NCBI GenBank assembly: GCA_035282865.1
Contig: DATEVB010000039.1
Span: 1 to 35,830 of the forward strand
From: UBA4744 sp035282865
GTDB taxonomy: Bacteria; Actinomycetota; Acidimicrobiia; Spongiisociales; UBA4744
Reading direction: 5' to 3'
DNA: 35,830 nucleotides
Position 1 is the stretch's first letter. Each line of letters opens with the position of its first letter. Positions 8,430-15,787 of the stretch are shown here, piece by piece. The notes under the pieces are model-generated. The model searched no databases. It saw nothing but the letters and a program-made list of their open reading frames with translations, and was not told where the DNA came from. The translations under genes were made by a program, and so were the position numbers.

Positions 8430-9587
8430 GTGTCCTCCGATCAGGTCAAGCCTCTCGTCGTCCTGGGAGCCACCGGCTCGATCGGTACGCAAACGCTCGA
8501 GGTGGCCGCCCGGATGGGTATCCCGGTGGCCGCCGTGGCAGCCCGACAAGGATCAGATCGTCTGGCCGAGATCGGTGAAACACACCCGGGTTGTCTGGTC
8601 GGTGTCACCTCTCCCACCCGAGACGAAGAGCGGCGATTCGCTGCCCGGTTCGGTGCACGGGCGCGGTTCGGGCCGGAATCCCTGGTCGAATTGGCGGCTC
8701 TGGACGGATGCATCGTGATCAACGGCGTGGTCGGCTTCGCAGGCTTGCCCGCCACCCTGGGCGCGCTGGCGGCAGGTAATCGCCTGGCGCTTGCTAACAA
8801 AGAGAGTCTGGTGGCGGCCGGCCCGGTTGTCCTCGAAGCGCTCTCTCAGAGTTCTGGCGAGTTGATTCCGGTCGATTCCGAGCACTCCGCCCTCTTCCAG
8901 TGTTTGGTGGGTGAACCGCGATCGGCGGTTCGAAGAATGATGCTCACTGCGTCAGGAGGTCCTTTCTTCGGTCGCCGGCGAGAAGAACTGGAGAACGTCA
9001 CTCCCCGACAAGCGCTCGCCCACCCGACCTGGTCGATGGGTCCCCGCATCACCATCGACTCGGCCACTCTGGTCAACAAGGGCCTCGAAGTCATCGAGGC
9101 TCACTACCTCTTCGGGATCCCGCTCGAAGACATCGAAGTCGTGATCCATCCGCAAAGCATCGTGCATTCGCTGGTGGAGTTCGTCGACGGTTCGCTGAAG
9201 GCGCACCTGGGCGAGCCGGACATGCGAGTCCCGATCCAGTATGCGATCACCTATCCGGCCCGGTCCCAAGGTGTGCTCGGACAGTTCTCTCTCGCCGGTC
9301 GGGACTTGACCTTCCAGGCTCCCGACCACGATGCCTTCCCCGCCCTCAGCCTCGCGTACGAGGCCGGTCGGCGCGGGGGTTCGGCTCCGGCCGCTTTCAA
9401 CGCCGCCGATGAGGTCGCCGTGCACGCTTTTCTCGAAGGTCGGCTCGGCTTTCAAGGGATTCCCCTCATCCTCGAAAAGACGCTGGCCGCCACCGGATGG
9501 GACGAAATATCGACCGTTGCCGACGTCCTGGAGGCCGACCGGGAGGCCCGGGCCATTGCGCACAGTATGTTGGGAGGGGCCTGCTGA
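8430..9587 (+). CDS. dxr: 1-deoxy-D-xylulose-5-phosphate reductoisomerase
   Basis: 385 aa. DXR (IspC) converts DXP to MEP using NADPH, the first committed step of the non-mevalonate isoprenoid pathway and the target of fosmidomycin. The NADPH-binding start VVLGATGSIGTQTLEV (about residues 10-25), LANKESLVAAG (121-131), the metal ligands D149 and E151 in PVDSEHSALFQCL, the flexible-loop region HPTWSMGP (about 198-205), and NKGLEVIEAHYLF with ligand E220 are all present. The frame stays open far upstream but that part is a shadow of cdsA; the GTG at 8430, 4 nt after the cdsA stop, places the glycine-rich motif at the usual distance from the N-terminus. Confidence 0.97.
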   Translation: MSSDQVKPLVVLGATGSIGTQTLEVAARMGIPVAAVAARQGSDRLAEIGETHPGCLVGVTSPTRDEERRFAARFGARARFGPESLVELAALDGCIVINGVVGFAGLPATLGALAAGNRLALANKESLVAAGPVVLEALSQSSGELIPVDSEHSALFQCLVGEPRSAVRRMMLTASGGPFFGRRREELENVTPRQALAHPTWSMGPRITIDSATLVNKGLEVIEAHYLFGIPLEDIEVVIHPQSIVHSLVEFVDGSLKAHLGEPDMRVPIQYAITYPARSQGVLGQFSLAGRDLTFQAPDHDAFPALSLAYEAGRRGGSAPAAFNAADEVAVHAFLEGRLGFQGIPLILEKTLAATGWDEISTVADVLEADREARAIAHSMLGGAC

Positions 9588-9606
9588 GGTTGCCTTGTCT
9601 CACCAG

Positions 9607-9635
9607 TGCCGTCCTCGTAGCGCTGGGGCACGGCA
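9607..9635 (+). terminator. Possible hairpin after dxr in the 143-bp gap before rseP
   Basis: TGCCGT (9607-9612) can pair with ACGGCA (9630-9635); an overlapping alternative pairs CGTCCT with AGGACG. No T-tract follows. It may be a weak factor-independent or Rho-type end of the rpsB-dxr transcript. I see no convincing promoter in the remainder of this gap; TATCCT at 9695-9700 lacks a -35. Confidence 0.3.
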
Positions 9636-9730
9636 GGACGTGATCGAAGCTGAGGGGCGCCGTACCGGGTGCGCTCCTATCGATCTCAGGCCGATATCCT
9701 TTGAAGTGATGAATCTGAAGGAGACCTAAC

Positions 9731-10849
9731 GTGCTCGGTGGAATCTTCATGCTGGTCGCGGTAGTCGCGTCGGTGATGATTCATGAATCCGGTCACTACT
9801 TCATGGCCCGGGCTACGGGAATGAAGGCAACCGAATTCTTCTTCGGCTTCGGCCCCAAACTCTGGTCGACCACCCGCGGCGAGACCGAATACGGCATCAA
9901 AGCGTTCCCATTGGGCGGCTACGTCCGGATCGCCGGTATGAATCCGCTCGAAGAGGTAGACCCGGCCGACGTGGGGCGCACCTATCGGGAAAAGAAATTC
10001 TGGCAGAAGAGCGTGGTCATCCTGGCCGGGGTGGTTCTTCATTTCATCATCGCCTATGTGGTGATACTGGGTGCCCTCATCGGGTTCGGCATCGACAATC
10101 CGGACGCGCCGCTGGCCGAGATCGCCGTCGTCCAACCATCTCTCGAGGATGGAACCGCGACACCCGCCGCGTTGGCAGGCATCAAACCCGGCGACACCGT
10201 CGTTGCCATAGACGGTATTCCGGTGGGCGGTTGGGAGGAGATCCGCACGGCGCTGGCCGATCTTCCGGACGCTGATGTCACCATCACCGTCGATCGCGAT
10301 GGTGAACGGCTGACCCTTTCCACTGTGCTGTCTTCGGTCGTGGACCACGCAACCGGAACCGAGGTGGGGTACCTCGGGGTGAGTCCCGCCTACGAACGCG
10401 AGTCGGTTGGTTTCTTTCAGGCGACGGGCTTGGCCGGACGGGCTTTTGTCAACATCACCGGGCGCACCTTCGACGCGCTCGGAAATCTGGTCAAGCCGTC
10501 TTCGCTCGCCCAGTTGGGCGGGGCTTTCTTCGGGAACACGGATGTACCGAATGAGATCCGACCGGTCAGTCCGATCGGCATCGTTCGTCTGGGCGCCGAG
10601 AGCGACTTCGAACTCATGGTCGGTCTGGTTGCCATGGTCAACATCGTGCTCGGGATCTTCAACGGACTCCCGCTCTATCCGCTCGACGGCGGACACTTCG
10701 CGGTAGCCGTGTACGAGCGGATCACCCATCGGGAAGCAGACGTTCGTAAATTGGCTCCGATCGCGGCAGCCGTGATGGCGCTGGTGCTCTTCCTGTTCTC
10801 CGTGGCCCTGCTGCTCGACATCGTCAATCCCATCTCGCTCAACGGCTGA
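9731..10849 (+). CDS. rseP: Site-2 protease RseP/RIP family membrane metalloprotease with one PDZ domain
   Basis: 372 aa intramembrane zinc protease. The first membrane helix carries the zinc motif HESGH (H18, E19, H22); a later helix carries LYPLDGGH with D319 as the third ligand region. Between them is a single PDZ domain (about residues 125-210: AALAGIKPGDTVVAIDGIPV), fewer than the two in E. coli RseP and like mycobacterial Rip1. FPLGGYVRIAGMNP is another conserved site-2 protease segment. Such proteases cleave anti-sigma factors or other membrane proteins; the substrate here is unknown. GTG start has GAAGGAGA (9717-9724). The dxr-rseP-ispG order is widely conserved in actinobacteria. Confidence 0.95.
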   Translation: MLGGIFMLVAVVASVMIHESGHYFMARATGMKATEFFFGFGPKLWSTTRGETEYGIKAFPLGGYVRIAGMNPLEEVDPADVGRTYREKKFWQKSVVILAGVVLHFIIAYVVILGALIGFGIDNPDAPLAEIAVVQPSLEDGTATPAALAGIKPGDTVVAIDGIPVGGWEEIRTALADLPDADVTITVDRDGERLTLSTVLSSVVDHATGTEVGYLGVSPAYERESVGFFQATGLAGRAFVNITGRTFDALGNLVKPSSLAQLGGAFFGNTDVPNEIRPVSPIGIVRLGAESDFELMVGLVAMVNIVLGIFNGLPLYPLDGGHFAVAVYERITHREADVRKLAPIAAAVMALVLFLFSVALLLDIVNPISLNG

Positions 10850-10860
10850 TCCGGCGTACC

Positions 10861-12075
10861 ATGCCCACTGTGCCTCGCACATTGACCCGGCAGATCCATG
10901 TGGGCAAGGTTGCCGTTGGTGGAAACGCCCCGATCACGGTGCAGTCGATGACCACGACCAAGACTGCCGACGTAGACGGCACCCTCAGCCAGGTCTACGC
11001 TTTGTTCGGGGCCGGTGCCGATATTGTTCGCATCACCTGCAACGATGTGGATGCCGCCCAGGGCCTGGCCGAGATCATTCCGCGTTCGCCCGTCCCGATC
11101 ATCGCCGATATCCATTTCCAATACCGCCTGGCACTGGCGGCGTTGGAGGCCGGGGTTCAGGGTCTGCGTCTCAACCCCGGGAACATTCGCAACGAGCAGC
11201 ACATCAAGACGGTTGCCAGGGAGGCCAACGATCGAGGGGTCTCCATCCGGGTCGGGGTGAACGCCGGTTCGCTCGACAAGGACCTCCTCGACCAATACGG
11301 AGGCCCGGTACCCGAAGCCCTGGTTGCTTCTGCTCGCAAGGAAGTCGCCTACCTGGAGGACGTTGACTTTGCCGATATCAAGATCTCCGTCAAGCATTCG
11401 CACGTGCCCTCCATGGTCGCCTCGTACCGGCTGCTGTCCGAGCAGGTCGACTACCCGCTCCATCTCGGGGTGACCGAAGCCGGACCACCCCCCGGAGGGC
11501 TCATCAAGTCGGTAGCCGGAATCGCCACCCTGTTGCTGGAGGGAATCGGCGACACGATCAGGTTTTCGCTAACGGCTGATCCCGTCGAGGAGGCGAAGGC
11601 CGGCCGGCGGCTGCTCGAGTACCTCAACCTGCGCGAGCGGAAGGGCCTCGACCTCATAGCCTGCCCATCCTGCGGCCGTGCCGACGTCGACGTCATCGCA
11701 GTGGCCGCTGAGGCCCAGAAGAGGCTCGAGGACGCCAATCTCCCAATCCAGGTAGCCGTTATGGGTTGCGTCGTCAACGGCCCGGGAGAAGCCCGGGAAG
11801 CCGACATCGGAATCGCCGCCGGCAAGGGCAGGGGCCACCTCTTTATCAAAGGCCAGGTCGTCCGGGTGGTGCCCGAACGGGAGATGGTCGACGCGCTGTT
11901 GGACGAAGCCAAGAAACTGGTCGAAGAAGGCGTGGATGCGCGGCTGGCAGCAGCCGACGAGTTTGCGTCGCAACTCGCCGCCGAAGCCGCCGAGGAATTG
12001 TTGGCGTTCCAGGGGGACGCCAACAAGGTGGCCGAGCGACGCAAGGCGGTCGTCGAGGCGGCATCGGGCGAATAG
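10861..12075 (+). CDS. ispG: (E)-4-hydroxy-3-methylbut-2-enyl-diphosphate synthase IspG (GcpE)
   Basis: 404 aa. IspG is the [4Fe-4S] enzyme converting MEcPP to HMBPP in the MEP pathway, downstream of Dxr encoded 1.3 kb away. The TIM-barrel begins GNAPITVQSMTTT, with DIVRITCND, PIIADIHFQYRLAL, RLNPGNI and KISVKHS. The cluster ligands are C268 and C271 (ACPSCGR) and C303 (MGCVVNGPGE), with catalytic-region Glu E310. After the [4Fe-4S] domain there is an Ala/Glu-rich C-terminal helix of about 60 residues. The start is uncertain: ATG 10861 has no Shine-Dalgarno, and GTG 10870 lies 7 nt after TACCAT (10857-10862), which would fit a leaderless mRNA beginning at the GTG. Confidence 0.96.
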   Translation: MPTVPRTLTRQIHVGKVAVGGNAPITVQSMTTTKTADVDGTLSQVYALFGAGADIVRITCNDVDAAQGLAEIIPRSPVPIIADIHFQYRLALAALEAGVQGLRLNPGNIRNEQHIKTVAREANDRGVSIRVGVNAGSLDKDLLDQYGGPVPEALVASARKEVAYLEDVDFADIKISVKHSHVPSMVASYRLLSEQVDYPLHLGVTEAGPPPGGLIKSVAGIATLLLEGIGDTIRFSLTADPVEEAKAGRRLLEYLNLRERKGLDLIACPSCGRADVDVIAVAAEAQKRLEDANLPIQVAVMGCVVNGPGEAREADIGIAAGKGRGHLFIKGQVVRVVPEREMVDALLDEAKKLVEEGVDARLAAADEFASQLAAEAAEELLAFQGDANKVAERRKAVVEAASGE

Positions 12076-12103
12076 GCGCCGTTTCGGGTTTGAGGTTTCA
12101 AGT

Positions 12104-12230
12104 GTCTCCCCCCGGGCGGGCCGCGCCAGCCGGTTGGGGGAGTGCCGCCCAAGGTGGAGGTGGGTCGCTGCACAGCAGCGAGCCGGAGGAGGGCGTGCCG
12201 CGGCGGGGGGCGGGGCCCGTTCCCAACAAC
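12104..12230 (+). repeat. Dispersed structured intergenic repeat, copy A (+ orientation)
   Basis: It begins GTCTCCCCCC and ends GGGGCCCGTTCCCAACAAC, matching both ends of copies B (13767-13855) and C (27232-27321). Hairpin 1 pairs CTCCCCC with GGGGGAG around an inner CGGGC/GCCGG stem. The middle is longer than in B and C and holds a different second hairpin, TCGCTGC-ACA-GCAGCGA. It fills most of the ispG-proS gap. No coding capacity is apparent. Confidence 0.65.
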
Positions 12231-12295
12231 GTGGTTGATCACGAGGCGCCTGCAGCTGCCACTAAGCTGCCCAACCGGTCCAAGGAAGGAACGTC

Positions 12296-13741
12296 GTGGC
12301 CGAGAAAGTCACCCCGCGCAGTGAGGATTACAGCCGCTGGTACACCGACGTCGTCCAGCGCGCCGAACTGGCCGACTATTCGCCGGTGCGCGGCAGCATG
12401 GTCATTCGTCCGTACGGCTACGCGCTCTGGGAGAATCTGCAAAGGGCCCTCGACGGGATGTTCAAGGAGACCGGCCATCAGAATGCCTACTTCCCGCTGT
12501 TGATACCTCTCTCGTTCATGCAACGGGAAGCGGAACACGTCGAGGGTTTTTCGCCCGAATTCGCCCTGGTAACTCATGGCGGCGGCAAGGAACTCGAAGA
12601 ACCCCTGGTCATTCGCCCTACCTCGGAAACGATCATCAACGCCATGTTCGCCAAGTGGATCAAGAGCTATCGGGATCTGCCGGTGTTGCTCAACCAGTGG
12701 TGCAACGTTGTGCGCTGGGAAATGAGAACCAGGCTTTTCCTGCGCACGACGGAGTTTCTCTGGCAAGAAGGACACACCGCTCACGAGACGGAAGACGAAG
12801 CGCGGGCCGAGACCCGGCAAATGCTCGACATCTATGCCCGGTTGGCAGAAGAGTGGGCTGCAACCCCTGTCATACGCGGCCGCAAGAGCGAGGCTGAGAA
12901 ATTCGCCGGCGCCGTCGATACCTATGCCATCGAAGCGCTGATGGGCGACCGCAAGGCGTTGCAGGCCGGGACCTCGCACTATCTGGGGCAGAACTTCGCC
13001 CGCGTTTTCGAGATCCAGTTTCTGGACCGTAACAACGAGCTGCAACACCCGTACCAGACCTCGTGGGGTGCCAGTACGCGGCTGGTCGGGATGGCGGTCA
13101 TGGTGCACGGCGACGATCAAGGCTTGGTACTCCCGCCGCGCATCGCTCCGCATGAGGTGGTGGTCGTGCCGATCGCCAGGTCGGATGCGGCCGAACGGGG
13201 GGCGGTCATGGAAGGCGCCGGCCGGTTGCGAGACGAACTGGTCGGCAGTGGGATTCGCGTCGTTCTCGACGACCGGGAGGAGGTGACTCCGGGCTTCAAG
13301 TTCAACGAGTGGGAAATGAAGGGCGTGCCGGTGCGTATCGAGCTGGGTCCGCGTGATTTGGCCGAAGGCCGGGTTGTGGTGGCTCGACGGGATCAACCCG
13401 GGCGAGAGGGCAAGCGGGCGATGCCACTAACCGGAATCTCCAAGGCGGTCCGGCAGGTGCTGGACGACGTGCAGGACGCCTTGTATCAGCGGGCTTTGAC
13501 TTTCCTGAAACAAAACAGCCACCGCCCCGCCTCGTATCAAGAGATGAAGGACACCCTGGCCGATTCCGGTGGTTTCCAGTACGCGAGATGGTGCGGCTCG
13601 GCGGTCTGTGAGCAAGCAGTGAAGAGCGAAACGCAAGCGACGATCCGGGTCATACCCTTTGACCAGCCACATGACCAGGCCCGGTGCATCAAATGCGGTG
13701 AGCCGGCCGCCGAAGAAGTGGTGTTCGCGAGGGCCTACTGA
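12296..13741 (+). CDS. proS: Prolyl-tRNA synthetase, archaeal/eukaryotic type
   Basis: 481 aa class II synthetase charging tRNA-Pro. It starts EKVTPRSEDYSRWYTDVVQ and has motif 1 (VIRPYGYALWENLQ and neighbours), motif 2 (VRWEMRTRLFLRTTEFLWQEGH), motif 3 (GASTRLVGMAVMVHGDD...PP), an anticodon-binding domain (APHEVVVVPI) and a C-terminal zinc-type domain with CGSAVCEQ and CIKCGEP. There is no room for the INS editing domain of the bacterial-type enzyme, and the C-terminal extra domain ending in Tyr is typical of the archaeal/eukaryotic type, also found in Thermus and several other bacteria. GTG at 12296 has AAGGAAGGA (12282-12290). It is flanked by inverted copies of the dispersed repeat. Confidence 0.96.
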   Translation: MAEKVTPRSEDYSRWYTDVVQRAELADYSPVRGSMVIRPYGYALWENLQRALDGMFKETGHQNAYFPLLIPLSFMQREAEHVEGFSPEFALVTHGGGKELEEPLVIRPTSETIINAMFAKWIKSYRDLPVLLNQWCNVVRWEMRTRLFLRTTEFLWQEGHTAHETEDEARAETRQMLDIYARLAEEWAATPVIRGRKSEAEKFAGAVDTYAIEALMGDRKALQAGTSHYLGQNFARVFEIQFLDRNNELQHPYQTSWGASTRLVGMAVMVHGDDQGLVLPPRIAPHEVVVVPIARSDAAERGAVMEGAGRLRDELVGSGIRVVLDDREEVTPGFKFNEWEMKGVPVRIELGPRDLAEGRVVVARRDQPGREGKRAMPLTGISKAVRQVLDDVQDALYQRALTFLKQNSHRPASYQEMKDTLADSGGFQYARWCGSAVCEQAVKSETQATIRVIPFDQPHDQARCIKCGEPAAEEVVFARAY

Positions 13742-13766
13742 CCGGTTGGCAGTAGCCGGCATGCTT

Positions 13767-13855
13767 GGTTGGTGGGAACCGGCCCCCGCTCCCCGGACCC
13801 GTCGGGTCCGGCGTACTCTCCCTGCCGGCTCGCTTCGTCCGCCGGGGGGGGAGAC
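13767..13855 (-). repeat. Dispersed structured intergenic repeat, copy B (- orientation)
   Basis: On the + strand it starts GGTTGGTGGGAACC and ends GGGGGGGGAGAC. Its reverse complement aligns along its whole length with copy C at 27232-27321. Hairpin 2 is perfect here (CCGGACCC 13793-13800, loop GTC, GGGTCCGG 13804-13811). Hairpin 1 pairs the CTCTCCCTGCCGGC arm with the GCCGGGGGGGGAG arm. It lies between the proS stop and the rimP promoter. Confidence 0.7.
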
Positions 13856-13899
13856 ACCCCGGACCCGAGCCCTGAAACCAGGGCCGGCCGGGCCGTGGT

Positions 13900-13905
13900 T
13901 ATAAT
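13900..13905 (+). promoter_or_regulatory. Perfect TATAAT -10 box of the rimP-nusA-infB operon
   Basis: TATAAT is exact, with TG two bases upstream (near extended -10), but no convincing -35. It is the only consensus -10 in this gap. Transcription from about 13912 would give a leader of about 115 nt ahead of rimP. It lies 45 bp downstream of repeat copy B. Confidence 0.6.
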
Positions 13906-13949
13906 GGCCGGGTGCGCTTGAGTCGCGTACGCGTGTTGAGCGCGTGTGC

Positions 13950-13978
13950 GCGTCCGGTCGCGGATAACCTACGGACGC
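13950..13978 (+). promoter_or_regulatory. Leader hairpin of the rimP operon
   Basis: GCGTCCG (13950-13956) pairs perfectly with CGGACGC (13972-13978) around a 15-nt loop. It lies between the TATAAT and the intrinsic terminator, as the upstream element of an attenuator would. I do not recognise a named riboswitch. Confidence 0.45.
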
Positions 13979-13989
13979 TACGCGAAGAG

Positions 13990-14015
13990 GTGGGCGCCCA
14001 GCCCACTTTTCTTTT
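13990..14015 (+). terminator. Intrinsic terminator/attenuator directly before the rimP Shine-Dalgarno
   Basis: GTGGGC (13990-13995), a 5-nt loop and GCCCAC (14001-14006) are followed at once by TTTTCTTTT (14007-14015), a textbook intrinsic terminator and the only one with a T-tract that I see in the window. GGAGG of rimP follows at 14016-14020. Because a -10 lies upstream, it probably attenuates the operon; the alternative is a plain proS terminator with a further rimP promoter that I cannot see. Confidence 0.75.
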
Positions 14016-14027
14016 GGAGGAACGACG

Positions 14028-14516
14028 ATGAGCCAAGTCCCGGAGGGTCTCTGGGAGCTGTTGCAGGGCTATCTGCAGGCAGAAGACCTCGAATTGGACG
14101 ATCTCGAGATGGTCGGACAGGGGCGGGGGGTAGTGCTGCGCGTCACCGTAGACATGAACGGCGGTGTGGGCGTCGACCGGTTGGCGGAGACGGCGCGGGG
14201 TCTGTCGCGGCTCCTCGACGAAGACGATCGGCTCCAGAGGTCGTACACCTTGGAGGTGACGTCGCCCGGTCTCGAGCGGAAACTCCGTCGCCCGGAGCAT
14301 TTTGCGAAGTCGATCGGGCGAGAGGTGGCGGTCAAGACCCACCAGGAGGTCGAAGGCCAACGAGCGCACCGTGGCACGCTCGAGTCCATAGATGAAGAGG
14401 CATGTGTGATCGCGGTCGAAGATCGAGACCGGAGGATCCCACTCGCTGCCATTGCCTCCGCACGTACGGTCTTTCGTTGGGAATCTGCAGCCAAACCGGG
14501 CGCCGAGGGCCGGTAG
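14028..14516 (+). CDS. rimP: Ribosome maturation factor RimP
   Basis: 162 aa, needed for 30S subunit maturation together with RbfA, which is encoded 4 kb downstream in the same cluster. The N-terminal alpha/beta domain ends in the family signature YTLEVTSPGLERKLRRPEHF (about residues 81-100), followed by the SH3-like C-terminal domain (GREVAVKTH...GTLESIDEEACVIA...IPLAAIASARTVF). GGAGG (14016-14020) precedes the ATG by 7 nt. rimP-nusA-infB is a universal bacterial operon core; the leader carries a likely attenuator. Confidence 0.95.
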   Translation: MSQVPEGLWELLQGYLQAEDLELDDLEMVGQGRGVVLRVTVDMNGGVGVDRLAETARGLSRLLDEDDRLQRSYTLEVTSPGLERKLRRPEHFAKSIGREVAVKTHQEVEGQRAHRGTLESIDEEACVIAVEDRDRRIPLAAIASARTVFRWESAAKPGAEGR

Positions 14517-14527
14517 GAGGGATAACC

Positions 14528-15775
14528 ATGAAACTGGATTTTCAGGTGATGGAGGCCCTCGAATTGCTGGAACGTGAGCGGGGTGTGCCGGTTGACACCA
14601 TCCTCGACGCGCTCGCCAATGGTTTGGTGTCTGCCTACAAGCGAGCTCCGGGAGCCGCCGAGGAAGCTCGTGTGGTCATCGATCCGGATGCCGGCGACAT
14701 TGTCGTGTACGCCCAGGAACTGGACGAAGATGGCAATGTGGTTCGGGAGTGGGAGGACACGCCCGAGGATTTCGGCCGGATCGCCGCCCAAACCGCCAAG
14801 CAAGTGATCGCGCAGCGGTTGCGCGATGCGAAACGCGAACAGGTGTTCGACGTCTATGAAGGACGGGAAGGTGACCTGATCACCGGCATCGTTCAACAGG
14901 TGGATCATCGCTACAGCGTCCTCGATCTCGGCGATGCCGAGGCTCTGATGCCCGGCTCGGAACGAATTCCTTACGAACGGCTCGAACGCGGCAACAGAGT
15001 GAAGGCCCTCATCCTCGAGGTCCGCGGCGATACCAAGGGACCGCAGATCGTCGTCAGCCGGAGCCACCCCGATTTCGTGCGGAGGTTGATGGAGCTCGAG
15101 GTACCCGAACTCCTCGACGGGACGATCGAGATCAAAGCGATCGCTCGGGAGCCCGGTCATCGCACCAAGATCGCCGTGTCTTCGAATGATCCCAACGTCG
15201 ACCCGAAAGGGGCCTGTGTCGGTGCCCGCGGGTCGCGGGTACGGCAGGTGGTCAACGAGTTGCGCAGCGAGAAGGTCGACGTGGTCCAGTGGCGCGAGGA
15301 CCCCGCCCAATTCATCGCCGAGGCATTGGGACCCGCCAAAGTCAAAGAAGTGCGGATCGATGAGGACGCCAAAGAAGCGGTCGTAATCGTCAACGATCAT
15401 CAGCTCTCGCTTGCCATTGGACGCGAAGGGCAGAATGCCCGCCTGGCAGCCCGGCTGAGCGGCTACCGGGTGGACATCCGGTCTGAAAGCCAGGAGCGCG
15501 GAGACGTTGAGCTGGGCGAGCCAGATCAAGGCGGCGACCAGCCATCGCAAACGGTCGCCACGCAACTCGCGGCCGAAACGGCCGGCGACATGGCCGGAGG
15601 CGCCGGAGCTGAAGCCGAAGGGATTGAGGTCGGCGACTTCGCTCCGGGAGCAGGAGAAGAGACTCCGGGCATCGAGGCTCCCGATGAAGGGCCCGCCGAG
15701 GCCGAGCTGCCCGGCCAAGCCGGTGCCCGGGCAGAGTCCGAGTCGGGGTCCGAAGAGGACCCTGAAAAGGCATAG
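14528..15775 (+). CDS. nusA: Transcription termination/antitermination factor NusA with acidic C-terminal tail
   Basis: 415 aa. NusA binds RNA polymerase and modulates pausing, hairpin-dependent termination and antitermination. Domains: N-terminal RNAP-binding domain (1 to about 115), S1 domain (about 116-185, GDLITGIVQQVDHRYSVLDLG), KH1 (about 190-265, with REPGHRTKIAVSS and GACVGARGSRV) and KH2 (about 265-330, HQLSLAIGREGQNARLAARL). Residues from about 330 form an acidic, Gly/Ala/Glu-rich tail, not the E. coli AR repeats. ATG 14528 with AGGAGG (14515-14520); the frame upstream is a shadow of rimP. In E. coli NusA autoregulates its operon, which makes the terminator in the leader notable. 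No ylxR gene follows. Confidence 0.97.
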   Translation: MKLDFQVMEALELLERERGVPVDTILDALANGLVSAYKRAPGAAEEARVVIDPDAGDIVVYAQELDEDGNVVREWEDTPEDFGRIAAQTAKQVIAQRLRDAKREQVFDVYEGREGDLITGIVQQVDHRYSVLDLGDAEALMPGSERIPYERLERGNRVKALILEVRGDTKGPQIVVSRSHPDFVRRLMELEVPELLDGTIEIKAIAREPGHRTKIAVSSNDPNVDPKGACVGARGSRVRQVVNELRSEKVDVVQWREDPAQFIAEALGPAKVKEVRIDEDAKEAVVIVNDHQLSLAIGREGQNARLAARLSGYRVDIRSESQERGDVELGEPDQGGDQPSQTVATQLAAETAGDMAGGAGAEAEGIEVGDFAPGAGEETPGIEAPDEGPAEAELPGQAGARAESESGSEEDPEKA

Positions 15776-15787
15776 AAGGGCGGGAGA

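Noticed and set aside
9686..10882. 398-codon minus-strand open frame opposite rseP
   Set aside because: The + strand carries HESGH, PDZ and LDGG motifs of a real site-2 protease; the antisense frame is a shadow.
12235..12268. TTGATC and TAAGCT as a proS promoter
   Set aside because: The spacer would be 22 bp, too long for a sigma-70 type promoter.
14069..15718. 549-codon open frame on the minus strand opposite rimP-nusA
   Set aside because: It is a high-G+C shadow: the + strand encodes complete, conserved RimP and NusA, and the antisense translation has no recognisable domain.
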